64,000 bases of DNA, taken from assembly GCF_001263175.1 (NCBI RefSeq), contig NZ_CP012332.1, positions 3,678,220 to 3,742,219 of the forward strand. The letters run 5' to 3'. This DNA is from Vulgatibacter incomptus (GTDB taxonomy: Bacteria; Myxococcota; Myxococcia; Myxococcales; Vulgatibacteraceae). How positions within the stretch are numbered: position 1 is the first letter of the stretch; each line of letters opens with the position of its first letter. A program made the translations under genes and the position numbers. The notes below the pieces were generated by a model, which was not told the DNA's origin, made no database searches, and worked only from the letters and a program-made list of their open reading frames with translations. Below are positions 8,387 to 16,468 of this stretch, in pieces.

Positions 8387-9880
8387 TCACGGAGTGTTCT
8401 TGTAGACCAGCCAGCGCCGATTGTCCTCGGTTGCGCCGGCGGTCACCACCAGATCCGGCTTGCCGTCGCCGTCGAGATCCATCGTGGTCCACCAGGAGGA
8501 GGCGACGGAGTAGAAGCCGTTCGAAGTGGGTGAATCGGCAGGAAGGGACCACTCCGTGGCCGTCGCAGCGAAGCCGCTGCCCGTGTTCTTGTAGACCAGC
8601 CAGCGCCGATTGTCCTCGGTTGCGCCGGCGGGCACCACGAGATCCGGCTTGCCGTCGCCGTCGAGATCCATCGTGGTCCACCAGGACGAGGCGACGGAGT
8701 AGAAGCCGTTCGAGGTGGGTGAATCGGCAGGGACGGACCACTCCGTGGCCGTCGCAGCGAAGCCGCTGCCCGTGTTCTTGTAGACCAGCCAGCGCCGATT
8801 GTCCTCGGTTGCGCCGGCGGGCACCACGAGATCCGGCTTGCCGTCGCCGTCGAGATCCATCGTGGTCCACCAGGACGAGGCGACGGAGTAGAAGCCGTTC
8901 GAGGTGGGTGAATCGGCAGGGACGGACCACTCCGTGGCCGTCGCAGCGAAGCCGCTGCCCGTGTTCTTGTAGACCAGCCAGCGCCGATTGTCGTCGGTTG
9001 CGCCGGCGGGCACCACGAGATCCGGCTTGCCATCGCCGTCGAGATCCATCGTGGTCCACCAGGACGAGGCGATGGAGTTGAAGCCGTTCGTAGTGGGTGA
9101 ATCGCCAGGGAGGGACCACTCCGTGGCCGTCGCAGCGAAGCCGCTGCCCGTGTTCTTGTGGACCAGCCAGCGCCGATTGTCCTCGGTTGCGTCGGCGGTC
9201 ACCACGAGATCCGGCTTGCCGTCGCCGTCGAGATCCATCGTGGTCCACCAGGACGAGGCGATGGAGTTGAAGCCGTTCGTAGTGGGTGAATCGCCAGGGA
9301 GGGACCACTCCGTGGCCGTCGCAGCGAAGCCGCTGCCCGTGTTCTTGTGGACCAGCCAGCGCCGATTGTCCTCGGTTGCGTCGGCGGTCACCACGAGATC
9401 CGGCTTGCCGTCGCCGTCGAGATCCATCGTGGTCCACCAGGACGAGGCGATGGAGTAGAAGCCGTTCGTCGTGGGTGAATCAGCAGGGAGGGACCACTCC
9501 GTGGCCGTCGCAGCGAAGTGCGTGCCCGGGGGCGTAGTGCCGCCACCTACGCCGCCGGTGCCGCCACCCACGCCGCCGGTGCCGCCGCCCACGCCGCCGG
9601 TGCCGCCACCCACGCCGCCGGTGCCACCACCCACGCCCCCGGTGCCACCACCCACGCCGCCGGTGCCGCCACCCACGCCGCCGGTGCCGCCACCCACGCC
9701 GCCGGTGCCGCCACCCACGCCCCCGGTGCCGCCACCCACGCCCCCGGTGCCGCCACCCACGCCGCCGGTGCCTGTCGTCGACGACCCCTCCGGTTCGCTG
9801 GGCGAGCATCCGCCCCCGAGGGAACAAACGGCGGCGAGGAGCAAGGAACCGACGATGCGTGCGTTCAGGCGGTTGTTCAT
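8387..9880 (-). CDS. secreted lipoprotein with Gly-rich linker and six FG-GAP/VCBS-like repeats
   Basis: About 497 residues. The N-terminus has basic residues, a hydrophobic stretch and a Cys after LGGG at about residue 25, so a lipoprotein signal is likely. Next comes a linker of eleven seven-residue units (TGGVGGG), then six nearly identical 63-residue repeats. Each repeat runs from FAATATEWS through SSWWTTMDLDGDGKPDLVV to NRRWLVYKNTGSG. DLDGDGKPDL is the calcium-binding signature of FG-GAP/VCBS beta-propeller blades, and six blades could make one propeller. Surface localisation and a binding or adhesion role are inference. The ATG at 9880 is chosen because it starts the signal peptide; no strong ribosome site is visible. 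The near identity of the repeats points to recent tandem expansion or gene conversion. Confidence 0.82.
   Translation of the reverse strand: MNNRLNARIVGSLLLAAVCSLGGGCSPSEPEGSSTTGTGGVGGGTGGVGGGTGGVGGGTGGVGGGTGGVGGGTGGVGGGTGGVGGGTGGVGGGTGGVGGGTGGVGGGTGGVGGGTTPPGTHFAATATEWSLPADSPTTNGFYSIASSWWTTMDLDGDGKPDLVVTADATEDNRRWLVHKNTGSGFAATATEWSLPGDSPTTNGFNSIASSWWTTMDLDGDGKPDLVVTADATEDNRRWLVHKNTGSGFAATATEWSLPGDSPTTNGFNSIASSWWTTMDLDGDGKPDLVVPAGATDDNRRWLVYKNTGSGFAATATEWSVPADSPTSNGFYSVASSWWTTMDLDGDGKPDLVVPAGATEDNRRWLVYKNTGSGFAATATEWSVPADSPTSNGFYSVASSWWTTMDLDGDGKPDLVVPAGATEDNRRWLVYKNTGSGFAATATEWSLPADSPTSNGFYSVASSWWTTMDLDGDGKPDLVVTAGATEDNRRWLVYKNTP
8390..9520 (-). repeat. six tandem 189-bp coding repeats
   Basis: Units recur every 189 bases (for example the gtgttcttgtagacc block at 8583 and 8772) and encode the 63-residue blades. 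Neighbouring units differ at a handful of positions: SVP versus SLP, TTNG versus TSNG, YSIA versus NSIA versus YSVA. Confidence 0.9.
9540..9770 (-). repeat. 21-bp minisatellite encoding a Gly-rich linker (11 units)
   Basis: Eleven tandem units of 21 bases encode the seven-residue TGGVGGG motif. The opposite strand is also open over this stretch (Pro-rich), which is a by-product of the composition. Copy number is likely to vary between strains. Confidence 0.85.
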
Positions 9881-9962
9881 TCGTGCACAATAATGCATTC
9901 GCGGCCAGGCGTCTTGCCTGGGTGCAGTGGACGACCGGCGGGCGCTGCCTCCTGACGCGTCG

Positions 9963-11509
9963 CGGCGCGCATCCTGAAGGACAATCTCCGCAAGCACGGG
10001 ATTCGCGGGATCGCGATCGGCCAGGAGACGGCCGACGATCCGAAGGGGCGGATCATCGAGGGCATCTTCGAGCTCATCGACCAGTACGAGTCGGAGGTGA
10101 ACGGGATGCGCACCTCGGCAGCGATGCGCGAGAACGCGACGCAGGGCTACTTCAACGGCTCGCAGCCTCCGTACGGCTACAGGAAGGAGAAGAAGGAGGC
10201 GAACGCTGGCGTGTCCCGAAGCGTCTTGGTGCCAGACCCCGGCGAGGCGGAGATCCTGCAGCAGGTCTTTCGGCTCTACATCGGGGGAACCGGCACGGTC
10301 GGCGTCGCGAGGGATCTGAACCAGCGGGGGCTTCGCTACCGCAGCGGAACGCGGTGGAACAAGAACCACGTCCTCAAGGTGATCGAGGAGTCGGCGCCCA
10401 CGGGAACGTTCTACTGGGGCAAGCGCGACACGAAGACCGGCGCCCTGAACGATCGCGAGGACTGGATTCCCATCCAGGTGGAAGCGGTCATCGACCCCGA
10501 CCTCTTCGACATGGCCCAGCGTGTCCGCGCCTCGCGGGATCCCACAACGAACCCCGGCCGGACGGGCTCGAGTCCGCTGCTCCTGGCCGGGCTCCTGAAG
10601 TGCGGGAAGTGCGGCGCGAGCTACCAGCTCGAGACGTCAGGCAAGCCGACCAAGGGGCTCCCCTACCGCTACTACAACTGCCGGAGCAAGGTCCGCACGG
10701 GGAAGGAGGCCTGCCCTGGTTTCCGCGTTCGCACCGAGGTCCTCGACAAGGCGATCCTCGACCACGTCGCCGAGAAGCTCTTCACGCCCGAGCGCTGCCG
10801 CCTGCTCCTCCAGGACCTCGTCGAGGAGACGGGGATCCTGCGGCAGAAGACGGCGGAGCAGCGGCGGCAGATCCAGAACGAACTCGCGGATGTCGGGCGG
10901 CGGATCGCCACCTGGGAAGACGCCTTCGAGCGAGGGGTGCTGCCGGCCGAGTCCGGCGCCGACAAGGTGCTGGTCCTCAAGGCGAAGCGGACCGAGCTGG
11001 TGCAGACCCTCGGGAAGATCGTCCCGCTCAAGCCGCCCCCGGCGCACCTCTACAGCGACGCGAGCATCGAGCGGTTCCGGTCGTCGATTCGAGACATCTT
11101 CCTGGGAGGCAGCCACGCCATCGCCCGAAACGACCTCCGCTTCCTGGTCGAGCGGATCGTCATCACCGACAACAAGATCGAGCTGGTAGCCAAGGCCGGT
11201 GCGGCCCTCCAGGCGATGGCGGGCGGGCAAAAAAATACGGAAGTAAGCGCCGGAGAACCGGTTCTTACTTCCGTAGTGGACTGGCTCCTCGAAGGCCGGA
11301 TTTCTCGAACCTGGAAATTTGCCAAAGATCCGGATAGCTCTGCAGATCTTCGAGCAGTTGAGAACCGCCCCCTTCGTCGCCAACGCGCGGCCGATCTCTA
11401 CCTGGCCGTGCTGGCCGCCAATCCCGGCATCTCAAGGGCAGAGCTCGCCCGCCGCTGTGGCGTCTCGCGGGCAGCGGTGACGCAGGCCTTACGCGGGCAC
11501 CGCGATTGA
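9963..11509 (+). pseudogene. serine recombinase lacking its catalytic resolvase domain
   Basis: Homology starts abruptly at about 9963 with ILKDNLRKHGIRGIAIG, the end of the resolvase domain, just after an in-frame TGA. It continues through the Recombinase domain (RENATQGYFNGSQPPYGY), a zinc ribbon (CGKCGAS ... YYNC ... CPGF), a coiled coil and a C-terminal helix-turn-helix (ELARRCGVSRAAVTQALRG). The N-terminal ~90 residues with the catalytic serine are missing, so it cannot recombine DNA by itself. A 470-residue product could still be made from the ATG at 10,097, which has GGAGGTG six bases upstream. Such a product would keep the DNA-binding parts. Type: large serine recombinase, phage or ICE-related. 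Confidence 0.85.
11236..11275. repeat. inverted repeat inside the recombinase tail
   Basis: A perfect 12-bp inverted repeat (tacggaagtaag, 11236-11247, with its complement at 11264-11275) encloses a second 4-bp stem ccgg/ccgg around agaa. It is preceded by a run of seven A. It lies inside the open reading frame, between the coiled coil and the helix-turn-helix tail. Confidence 0.75.
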
Positions 11510-11516
11510 ACTCTTG

Positions 11517-11554
11517 CCCGGTCCGGGAGCAGCCTCGGCTGCTCCCGGACCGGG
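11517..11554. terminator. 18-bp hairpin between convergent genes
   Basis: A perfect 18-bp stem with a two-base loop (tc) sits between the recombinase stop at 11509 and the AAA gene stop at 11576. It is a likely bidirectional terminator, although no T-run follows. Confidence 0.75.
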
Positions 11555-11575
11555 GAAAGTCACGCTGGTCGAGCC

Positions 11576-14200
11576 CTAGGAGACGTCGGCGCGGAGAGCC
11601 GAGGGAGCCAACGACGACTTCCGCTTGTCGATCTCTGCAAGCCATGCTCTCAGCGTGGCGACATCCGCCGCCATCTCAGCTACCGTCGGAAGGGACTCGT
11701 TTAGTTCGGGCGACTTCGTGTGACCCCTCAGAATCGCTGAGCAGCGCGCCTGGCCGGCGAGGGGGCCCTCCGCATCGGCGGGGCTCACGCTCAACGTCTT
11801 GAGCTTGCCGATATCGACCCCGCGGCGAAAGGGTGACACCACATCCTTCAGGAGCTTCATCGCTACCGCCTGCTCCCAGGTTTCGCGGAGTGCGCCGTAA
11901 AGCCAGCGGACTTCTGCGTCGTAGGCTTCGGCCCCGGACTTCCGCCAGACCGAGTCCGCGTTCCGGATCCGGTGCTCCATCGCCGCGATCCGCTTCTCGA
12001 CCGACTTCTGCTCCCAGGGTACGTCGTCCGCGCAGGAACCCGGTCCGGCGTACTCTCGTTGAATCGTCTGGAACTCGATCGATGCGCGCTCCTCCTTGGC
12101 CTTCTCGGTGAGGAATAGGACGAACGAAGCGTCGTGCGTGAAGACCACGACCTGGCGGGACTTGGCGAGCTGCGCAAGCCGGTGAGCTACACGGTTTCGA
12201 CGAAGGTGATCGAGCGAAGAGACAGGATCGTCAAAAACGATTGCCGATCCAGAGCTTTCGAGCGAGAGCTCGGCGAGCATGGCGGCGAGGGCAACGCTGC
12301 GAAACTCGCCCTCGCTGAGGATCCCAGTAGGCGGCACATCGCCCTTCGGCGTGCGGAGCGTCACCTGATGCAGCACCCGCCCAGCCTTCCCGCCCCGCGG
12401 CACCACATCTACCCGCACTTCTCCAAGTCCAAGCGCCTTCAGCTCTGTTTGGAACGCCGCCACTAGGTTCGTGGTCACAGCCCCGGTCGCAAGTTCGGCA
12501 CCCTTTTTCGAGATTTCCGTAGTCGAAAGCGCTGAAGCAACCTGTTGGAGCTTCGCCAGACGAGCGCGCCGGTCGAGCTCGGCAACAACGAGATCGTAAT
12601 GCTCAGCGAGGACCAACCGGCCTTCGAGGTCCGCAAGCTCGATGCGCGCCTGTTTCAACCGATCCGACGCCGCAGATCCGGCCACGACGGCGATGTCTTG
12701 CTCGATCACTTCGAGAACCTCGCCAAGGCCAGAAGGCACCGGGACCGGCTCCGGAATCGCAACCGGCTCGTCGCCCCCGACGATTTGGAGGAAAGCTTGG
12801 CGACGGGACGCCATGCGATTGATCCACTCACCGATCTCGGCGCCAAGTCCGGCACGTAGGTGATCGATTTCGTCACGGGGCCCGGACTCCTTGAACTCGG
12901 GCAGGGTCAGCGCCTCCAGTGCTGTGCGCTGTGCGTGAAGCCGCTGGAGCGCAGCCTCCGCCTTCGCGGCAGTCGTATCGCGAATGAAATCGTCGAACCT
13001 CCTCATCCGCTGGCCTCCCTCGTCCCCGAGTTCCTGCTGGCAGAGCACGCAACGTGCCGCCTCGCCCGTGTTCGGGAAGGGCAACGCTCGATATGCGACC
13101 GCCTCCGAGTACTTCTGAGCGGCAAACCAAAGGACCTGCCAGGCGCCCTCCCCTACACCTTCAATAGGCTCGGACGCAAAGGTTGCTGCAGCCGACACAC
13201 GCGCGGCCACCGCCGCCGCGTCCGCCTGCGCCACGACGGTGCGCACTTCCACCAATCGACCTGCATCCAGGCTCGTCGCGAGCGTCGCGAGCCGATCGAC
13301 GAGATCCTTCACACGTGCGAGGCGAAGGCGGAGTTCCTTGGCAATTACCGCCGGATCTTCTGCGGCCAGACGGGCGACTTCCTCGCGCAGCCCAGGAACG
13401 CGCGAGCGCTCCTCTTCAGTCAGAGTGGCCAGCGCCGTGATTCGCGTACGCGCCTCGTTCCCGTCCAGGTTCGCCAGCACTGCCGCGGCCGGCGTGTTCT
13501 GAGGGACCATCGGTAGCGGCAGGCCAATCTTGATTGCGTCGATTTCCCCCTGAATCTTCCCCTTCGCCCGTAAGAGCGCTTGGGCAAGCTTCTCGAACAC
13601 GTCCAAGCCGGCGGGCAGATAGGCGACAGGAGCCTCCTCGGTGGCGTACACGCTCGCGGAGATCCCGTCGAAGATCGTGACCCGCGCCAGGTCGGGAGTC
13701 GGATGGACTCCTTCAGACCATGAGAACTCCTGCAGGTCGCCGCCAACTAGGTAACTGATTTTGGCGCTTGGCGCTCCGCTGGCGGGCTCGAACACATTCG
13801 GTCGGATCGGTTCGGCCTTGCCGCGCGCCCCGCAGGCCCGTTTGAGCACCCGAGCATAGCCGGACTTCCCAGCCCCATTCGCTCCGTAGATCACTGTAAG
13901 ACCAGACGGAGCGAGTCGAAGTGGGCGCGGTGCGACGATGGCGTTCACGTTCCGGAGTTCGGCAATCTGCTCAATCGCGACGGGCATCCGGCTCGTCCCG
14001 GCGTGCGATCCACCCGCTCCCTGCCCGAACGTCACTGCGTCGACGCACTCGCCTCCAATCACGTTCGCCTTGCAGCGTTCGAGAAGCCCGTCGATATCGC
14101 TGTCCGAGAGCATGCCCTCCTCGACGAGCGTTCGGATCGCGGGCTGAAGCCATGTCGGCCGCCTCTGCGCCCACGCGATAACCTGAGGGATCAAGCTCAT
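11576..14200 (-). CDS. AAA/SMC-like ATPase with zinc hook, putative anti-phage defence protein
   Basis: An 874-residue protein of the AAA_13/RloC-like class. From the chosen ATG the order is: an N-terminal helical region (IAWAQRRPTWLQPAIRTL, residues 7-24), Walker A GANGAGKS (106-113), a coiled coil, a Rad50-type hook CVLC (384-387), a second coiled coil, ABC signature LSEGEFRS (628-635), Walker B IVFDDP (654-659), D-loop SSLD (661-664) and H-loop FTHD (687-690). A ~180-residue C-terminal extension follows. Such SMC-like ATPases sense DNA and gate an effector. RloC has a C-terminal anticodon nuclease, but I cannot confirm that active site here. The frame is open to a GTG at 14,248; the ATG at 14,200 has GGAG five bases upstream and is preferred. 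The gene is flanked by recombinase tails, which suggests mobility. Confidence 0.8.
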   Translation of the reverse strand: MSLIPQVIAWAQRRPTWLQPAIRTLVEEGMLSDSDIDGLLERCKANVIGGECVDAVTFGQGAGGSHAGTSRMPVAIEQIAELRNVNAIVAPRPLRLAPSGLTVIYGANGAGKSGYARVLKRACGARGKAEPIRPNVFEPASGAPSAKISYLVGGDLQEFSWSEGVHPTPDLARVTIFDGISASVYATEEAPVAYLPAGLDVFEKLAQALLRAKGKIQGEIDAIKIGLPLPMVPQNTPAAAVLANLDGNEARTRITALATLTEEERSRVPGLREEVARLAAEDPAVIAKELRLRLARVKDLVDRLATLATSLDAGRLVEVRTVVAQADAAAVAARVSAAATFASEPIEGVGEGAWQVLWFAAQKYSEAVAYRALPFPNTGEAARCVLCQQELGDEGGQRMRRFDDFIRDTTAAKAEAALQRLHAQRTALEALTLPEFKESGPRDEIDHLRAGLGAEIGEWINRMASRRQAFLQIVGGDEPVAIPEPVPVPSGLGEVLEVIEQDIAVVAGSAASDRLKQARIELADLEGRLVLAEHYDLVVAELDRRARLAKLQQVASALSTTEISKKGAELATGAVTTNLVAAFQTELKALGLGEVRVDVVPRGGKAGRVLHQVTLRTPKGDVPPTGILSEGEFRSVALAAMLAELSLESSGSAIVFDDPVSSLDHLRRNRVAHRLAQLAKSRQVVVFTHDASFVLFLTEKAKEERASIEFQTIQREYAGPGSCADDVPWEQKSVEKRIAAMEHRIRNADSVWRKSGAEAYDAEVRWLYGALRETWEQAVAMKLLKDVVSPFRRGVDIGKLKTLSVSPADAEGPLAGQARCSAILRGHTKSPELNESLPTVAEMAADVATLRAWLAEIDKRKSSLAPSALRADVS

Positions 14201-14270
14201 TCCGACTCCGTAGGCGAGGGCCGATCGAAACCTCGCGGTCTTGGTCACGACCCCGATCTCCCGGGATGAT

Positions 14271-14336
14271 CTTGCCAGCCTCTGCGGCGTCTCGCGAGCA
14301 GCAGTGACGGTGGCTCTTCGGATCCCTCGGGATTAA
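14271..14336 (+). pseudogene. last 21 codons of a related serine recombinase (remnant 3)
   Basis: The plus strand reads LASLCGVSRAAVTVALRIPRD and a stop. This parallels the end of the recombinase at 11,509 (LARRCGVSRAAVTQALRGHRD), so it is the helix-turn-helix tail of a paralogue. Nothing of the gene remains upstream, because the AAA ATPase gene starts there. The ~350-base interval 14,201-14,547 holds otherwise only the hairpin at 14,397. Confidence 0.7.
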
Positions 14337-14396
14337 ACTTGCGTTCAGGTCGAAGACGAGTTCGTCATCGACCCGACGGCTGAACACTTGACGAAA

Positions 14397-14423
14397 GCCC
14401 GGGACACGGTAAATGTCCCGGGC
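14397..14423. terminator. 10-bp perfect hairpin
   Basis: Stem gcccgggaca with its exact complement around a seven-base loop, 60 bases downstream of recombinase remnant 3. It probably terminated that lost gene. Confidence 0.6.
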
Positions 14424-14547
14424 AGCGGAGTTGATCCCTAGGATCGGCCCAGGGAGAGGCCGGTGGTGGCAGCCGCCGGCTTCTTCGTCAGTGCCGCGTC
14501 AGTCGCGGCCCCGAAAATGAGCGGGATCCTAGAATTTCGCATCGGCC

Positions 14548-15174
14548 TTACCTGACGTCCCGGCGGATCATGCCGAAGACCGGCATCTCCGTCTCGCCGA
14601 AGTCCTTGGCGAACGTTACGAGGTGGCAGGCGATCTTGTAGACGTCAGCCACGGTCACAGGGCCGGGCAACCGATAGGCGAACTCGCCCCCGGCGACGGG
14701 GAAGGTCCGCAGAGCTTCAGCTCCGGGGGAGGTCACCACCGGGGTGGGAACTGCCTCAGCGATCTCCTTCTTGGCCTCGGAGCGCTCCCGCTTCTTTTCC
14801 GAGGTCGCCGACGTGGCGGGCTTGTCGGTCCGGGCATCCCGCCCTCGCGGCTTGAAACCCCGTGGATCGCGGCGGTACTCGAAGAAATCGCTGAGAGCGA
14901 TCTTCGAGCGCGAGAGATACGTGTTCGCGGTCTCGGGATTTGCGCCCTCCTTCCGGGTCCACCGATCGCAGATAGCGTCGATGTTCTCCAGGATGAACCG
15001 CGCGTCCTTGGGTTCGTCGTCCGCCAGGATGCTGGTGATCCGCTCCAGCGCCGTAATCCGGTGGCGGGCGGTCGTCGGCTGGTACACACCGCGCTCGCCC
15101 ATCTGCTTCACCCAGCGCGTAACCTCGTCCAGTAGAGCGTTCTCATTCAAGAACGCGAGATTTCCCGATTCCAT
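14548..15174 (-). CDS. uncharacterised protein, integrase-like helical N-terminus
   Basis: A 208-residue protein I cannot name. The N-terminal half is helical (LLDEVTRWVKQMGERGVY, then TARHRITALERITSIL, then ENIDAICDRW and NTYLSRSKIALSDFFEYRRDP). The NTYLSRSKIALSDF segment resembles the core-binding (SAM-like) domain of tyrosine integrases. A charged linker (~110-150) leads to a C-terminal block with FAYRLPGPVTVADVYKIACHLVTFAKDF. No catalytic integrase residues (R-H-R-Y) are present. It could be a DNA-binding accessory protein. The ATG at 15,174 with GAGG upstream is chosen over earlier in-frame codons because the Arg-rich extension looks non-coding. It lies on the same strand as the AAA ATPase, 350 bases upstream of it. 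Confidence 0.6.
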   Translation of the reverse strand: MESGNLAFLNENALLDEVTRWVKQMGERGVYQPTTARHRITALERITSILADDEPKDARFILENIDAICDRWTRKEGANPETANTYLSRSKIALSDFFEYRRDPRGFKPRGRDARTDKPATSATSEKKRERSEAKKEIAEAVPTPVVTSPGAEALRTFPVAGGEFAYRLPGPVTVADVYKIACHLVTFAKDFGETEMPVFGMIRRDVR

Positions 15175-15701
15175 GCACAACCTCGCTCGCAGGCTCCATT
15201 GCCTGGCCGTCGGCAACCTAGCGCACGAGCGAACGCTGTCAACGCGCGCTCCGCTCTTCTTTGCTCCAACCGCTCGATCTAGCCAAATTCTCCAACAATT
15301 CCCACCCAATGCGAGCATCTCCAGCGGATCGATGCGGACAAGATCGTCAAGAGAGCACCACGGCGGCCCTGCCGGTCATCGGCGCCGCTTGTAAGTACGC
15401 GTTTCGGGGGCGCGACCACCGGTGAACCGAAGCGGCAAGGACCTCATGTCGGTTCCGGCTCAGGTCAAACGGGATCCGAGCGCCCATCCCCCACGCCCAT
15501 TCCGCTCAATTTCGAGCGCGCCGGCTTGCTCTGCCGGGACCCCTCAAAATGTCGGATCAGCGGCGAGTCCGACTGGCTCGCACGACCACGCTAGCGATGG
15601 CTGCGATCAACTCGACCTCCTCGACCGTCGCTTCGGCCAATTTCCCAACGAGGACGGGCCTCGATCTTTTTCGAGCGCGCGACGTGGAACTCGAACAGGT
15701 C
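15175..15701. other. long intergenic stretch, no gene recognised
   Basis: I find no supported gene between the 208-residue protein and the XRE gene. Open frames here are short and Arg/Pro-rich, as expected by chance at this GC. Promoters for the 208-residue gene should lie in the first ~150 bases. Confidence 0.5.
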
Positions 15702-15896
15702 CTAGAACGCCACGCCCATTGCTTCCGCGATTCGCTCCTGGGTCTTGAGGGAGGGAACGGTAGCCCCTCTCTCCAGCCGGCTGATGGTCTCGGGGGCAAC
15801 CTTGACGCGCTCCGCCAGGGCCTCATGGGTTAGCCCGCCGGCCTTTCTGTTGCTGGCCAATTTACGGCCCAAGCGCCTCTCGACATCGCTCGCCAT
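15702..15896 (-). CDS. short XRE-family helix-turn-helix regulator
   Basis: A 64-residue protein that is nearly all helix-turn-helix: LASNRKAGGLTHEALAERVKV, then PETISRLERGATVPSL and ERIAEAMGVAF. The pattern is the Cro/C1 type found in phage repressors, restriction-modification controllers and antitoxins. The ATG at 15,896 has GGAG six bases upstream. The stop is an amber codon directly followed, in the same frame, by DLFEFHVARSKK. DLFEF is the usual continuation of such proteins after the last helix, so the present stop may truncate a slightly longer regulator. Confidence 0.75.
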   Translation of the reverse strand: MASDVERRLGRKLASNRKAGGLTHEALAERVKVAPETISRLERGATVPSLKTQERIAEAMGVAF

Positions 15897-16035
15897 GTTC
15901 GGCTCCGGAAAAGGTGAGGAGCCGACCAAGGTTCACCAGACCTATCCAGGATTCGGAGCGTGTGGCAGAGCTCGGAGCAGCTACGCCCTGCTCGGCCTCC
16001 CCCGGGCCGTAGGCGATCTGCTCGAGGAAGGGGGA

Positions 16036-16265
16036 CTAGTCCTGCCTCTCGGCGAGGATGACCTTCCCGTCCTGCGCACTCGCACCGGCGGTCATCCGCG
16101 CGTGATCTTGTCCGTCTCGGGGGCGAACTTGAGCACCGGCAGGCCCGCCCTCTTCGCCGTCTGGAAGACGCCCACGTCCTCGCTACCGATCCACGCGGGC
16201 TTCTGCTTTCTTCGCCTTCGACTCGGCGTAGACCTTCACGAGGAGCGGCACGATGCCCCGGCACC
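16036..16265 (-). pseudogene. frameshifted fragment, possibly the C-terminal nuclease domain of a phage terminase
   Basis: On the minus strand GIVPLLVKVYAESKAKK runs in one frame and is continued in another by PAWIGSEDVGVFQTAKRAGLPVLKFAP and ETDKITR, then by DGKVILAERQD after another shift. The G-L-P-V ... DK-TR ... G-V-x-L spacing is reminiscent of the RNase H-like nuclease half of terminase large subunits, but similarity by eye is limited. The broken frames show it is decayed. The remaining 15,897-16,468 sequence shows nothing else I can support. Confidence 0.4.
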
Positions 16266-16468
16266 TCGAGGCGCTTCCTGACCGCTACCGCGAGCGCCAG
16301 GAGATCCGCGGCCCCAAGGCGGGCCGGTCCGCGTCGGCATCGGCGCCGAGTTGATTACAAACCCGGCAGTAGCCGCCGCCTCGAGCGCAGCGCGCGATGG
16401 CGGACGCCCCGGACGCGGCGCCGGCCGATGAGCCCGGACGCCGACATGCCCCGGGTGGGAGAGGGCGA

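Noticed and set aside
8390-9770. Possible CRISPR array (regular repeats)
   Set aside because: Repeats are contiguous without spacers, in frame, and encode protein blades and a linker.
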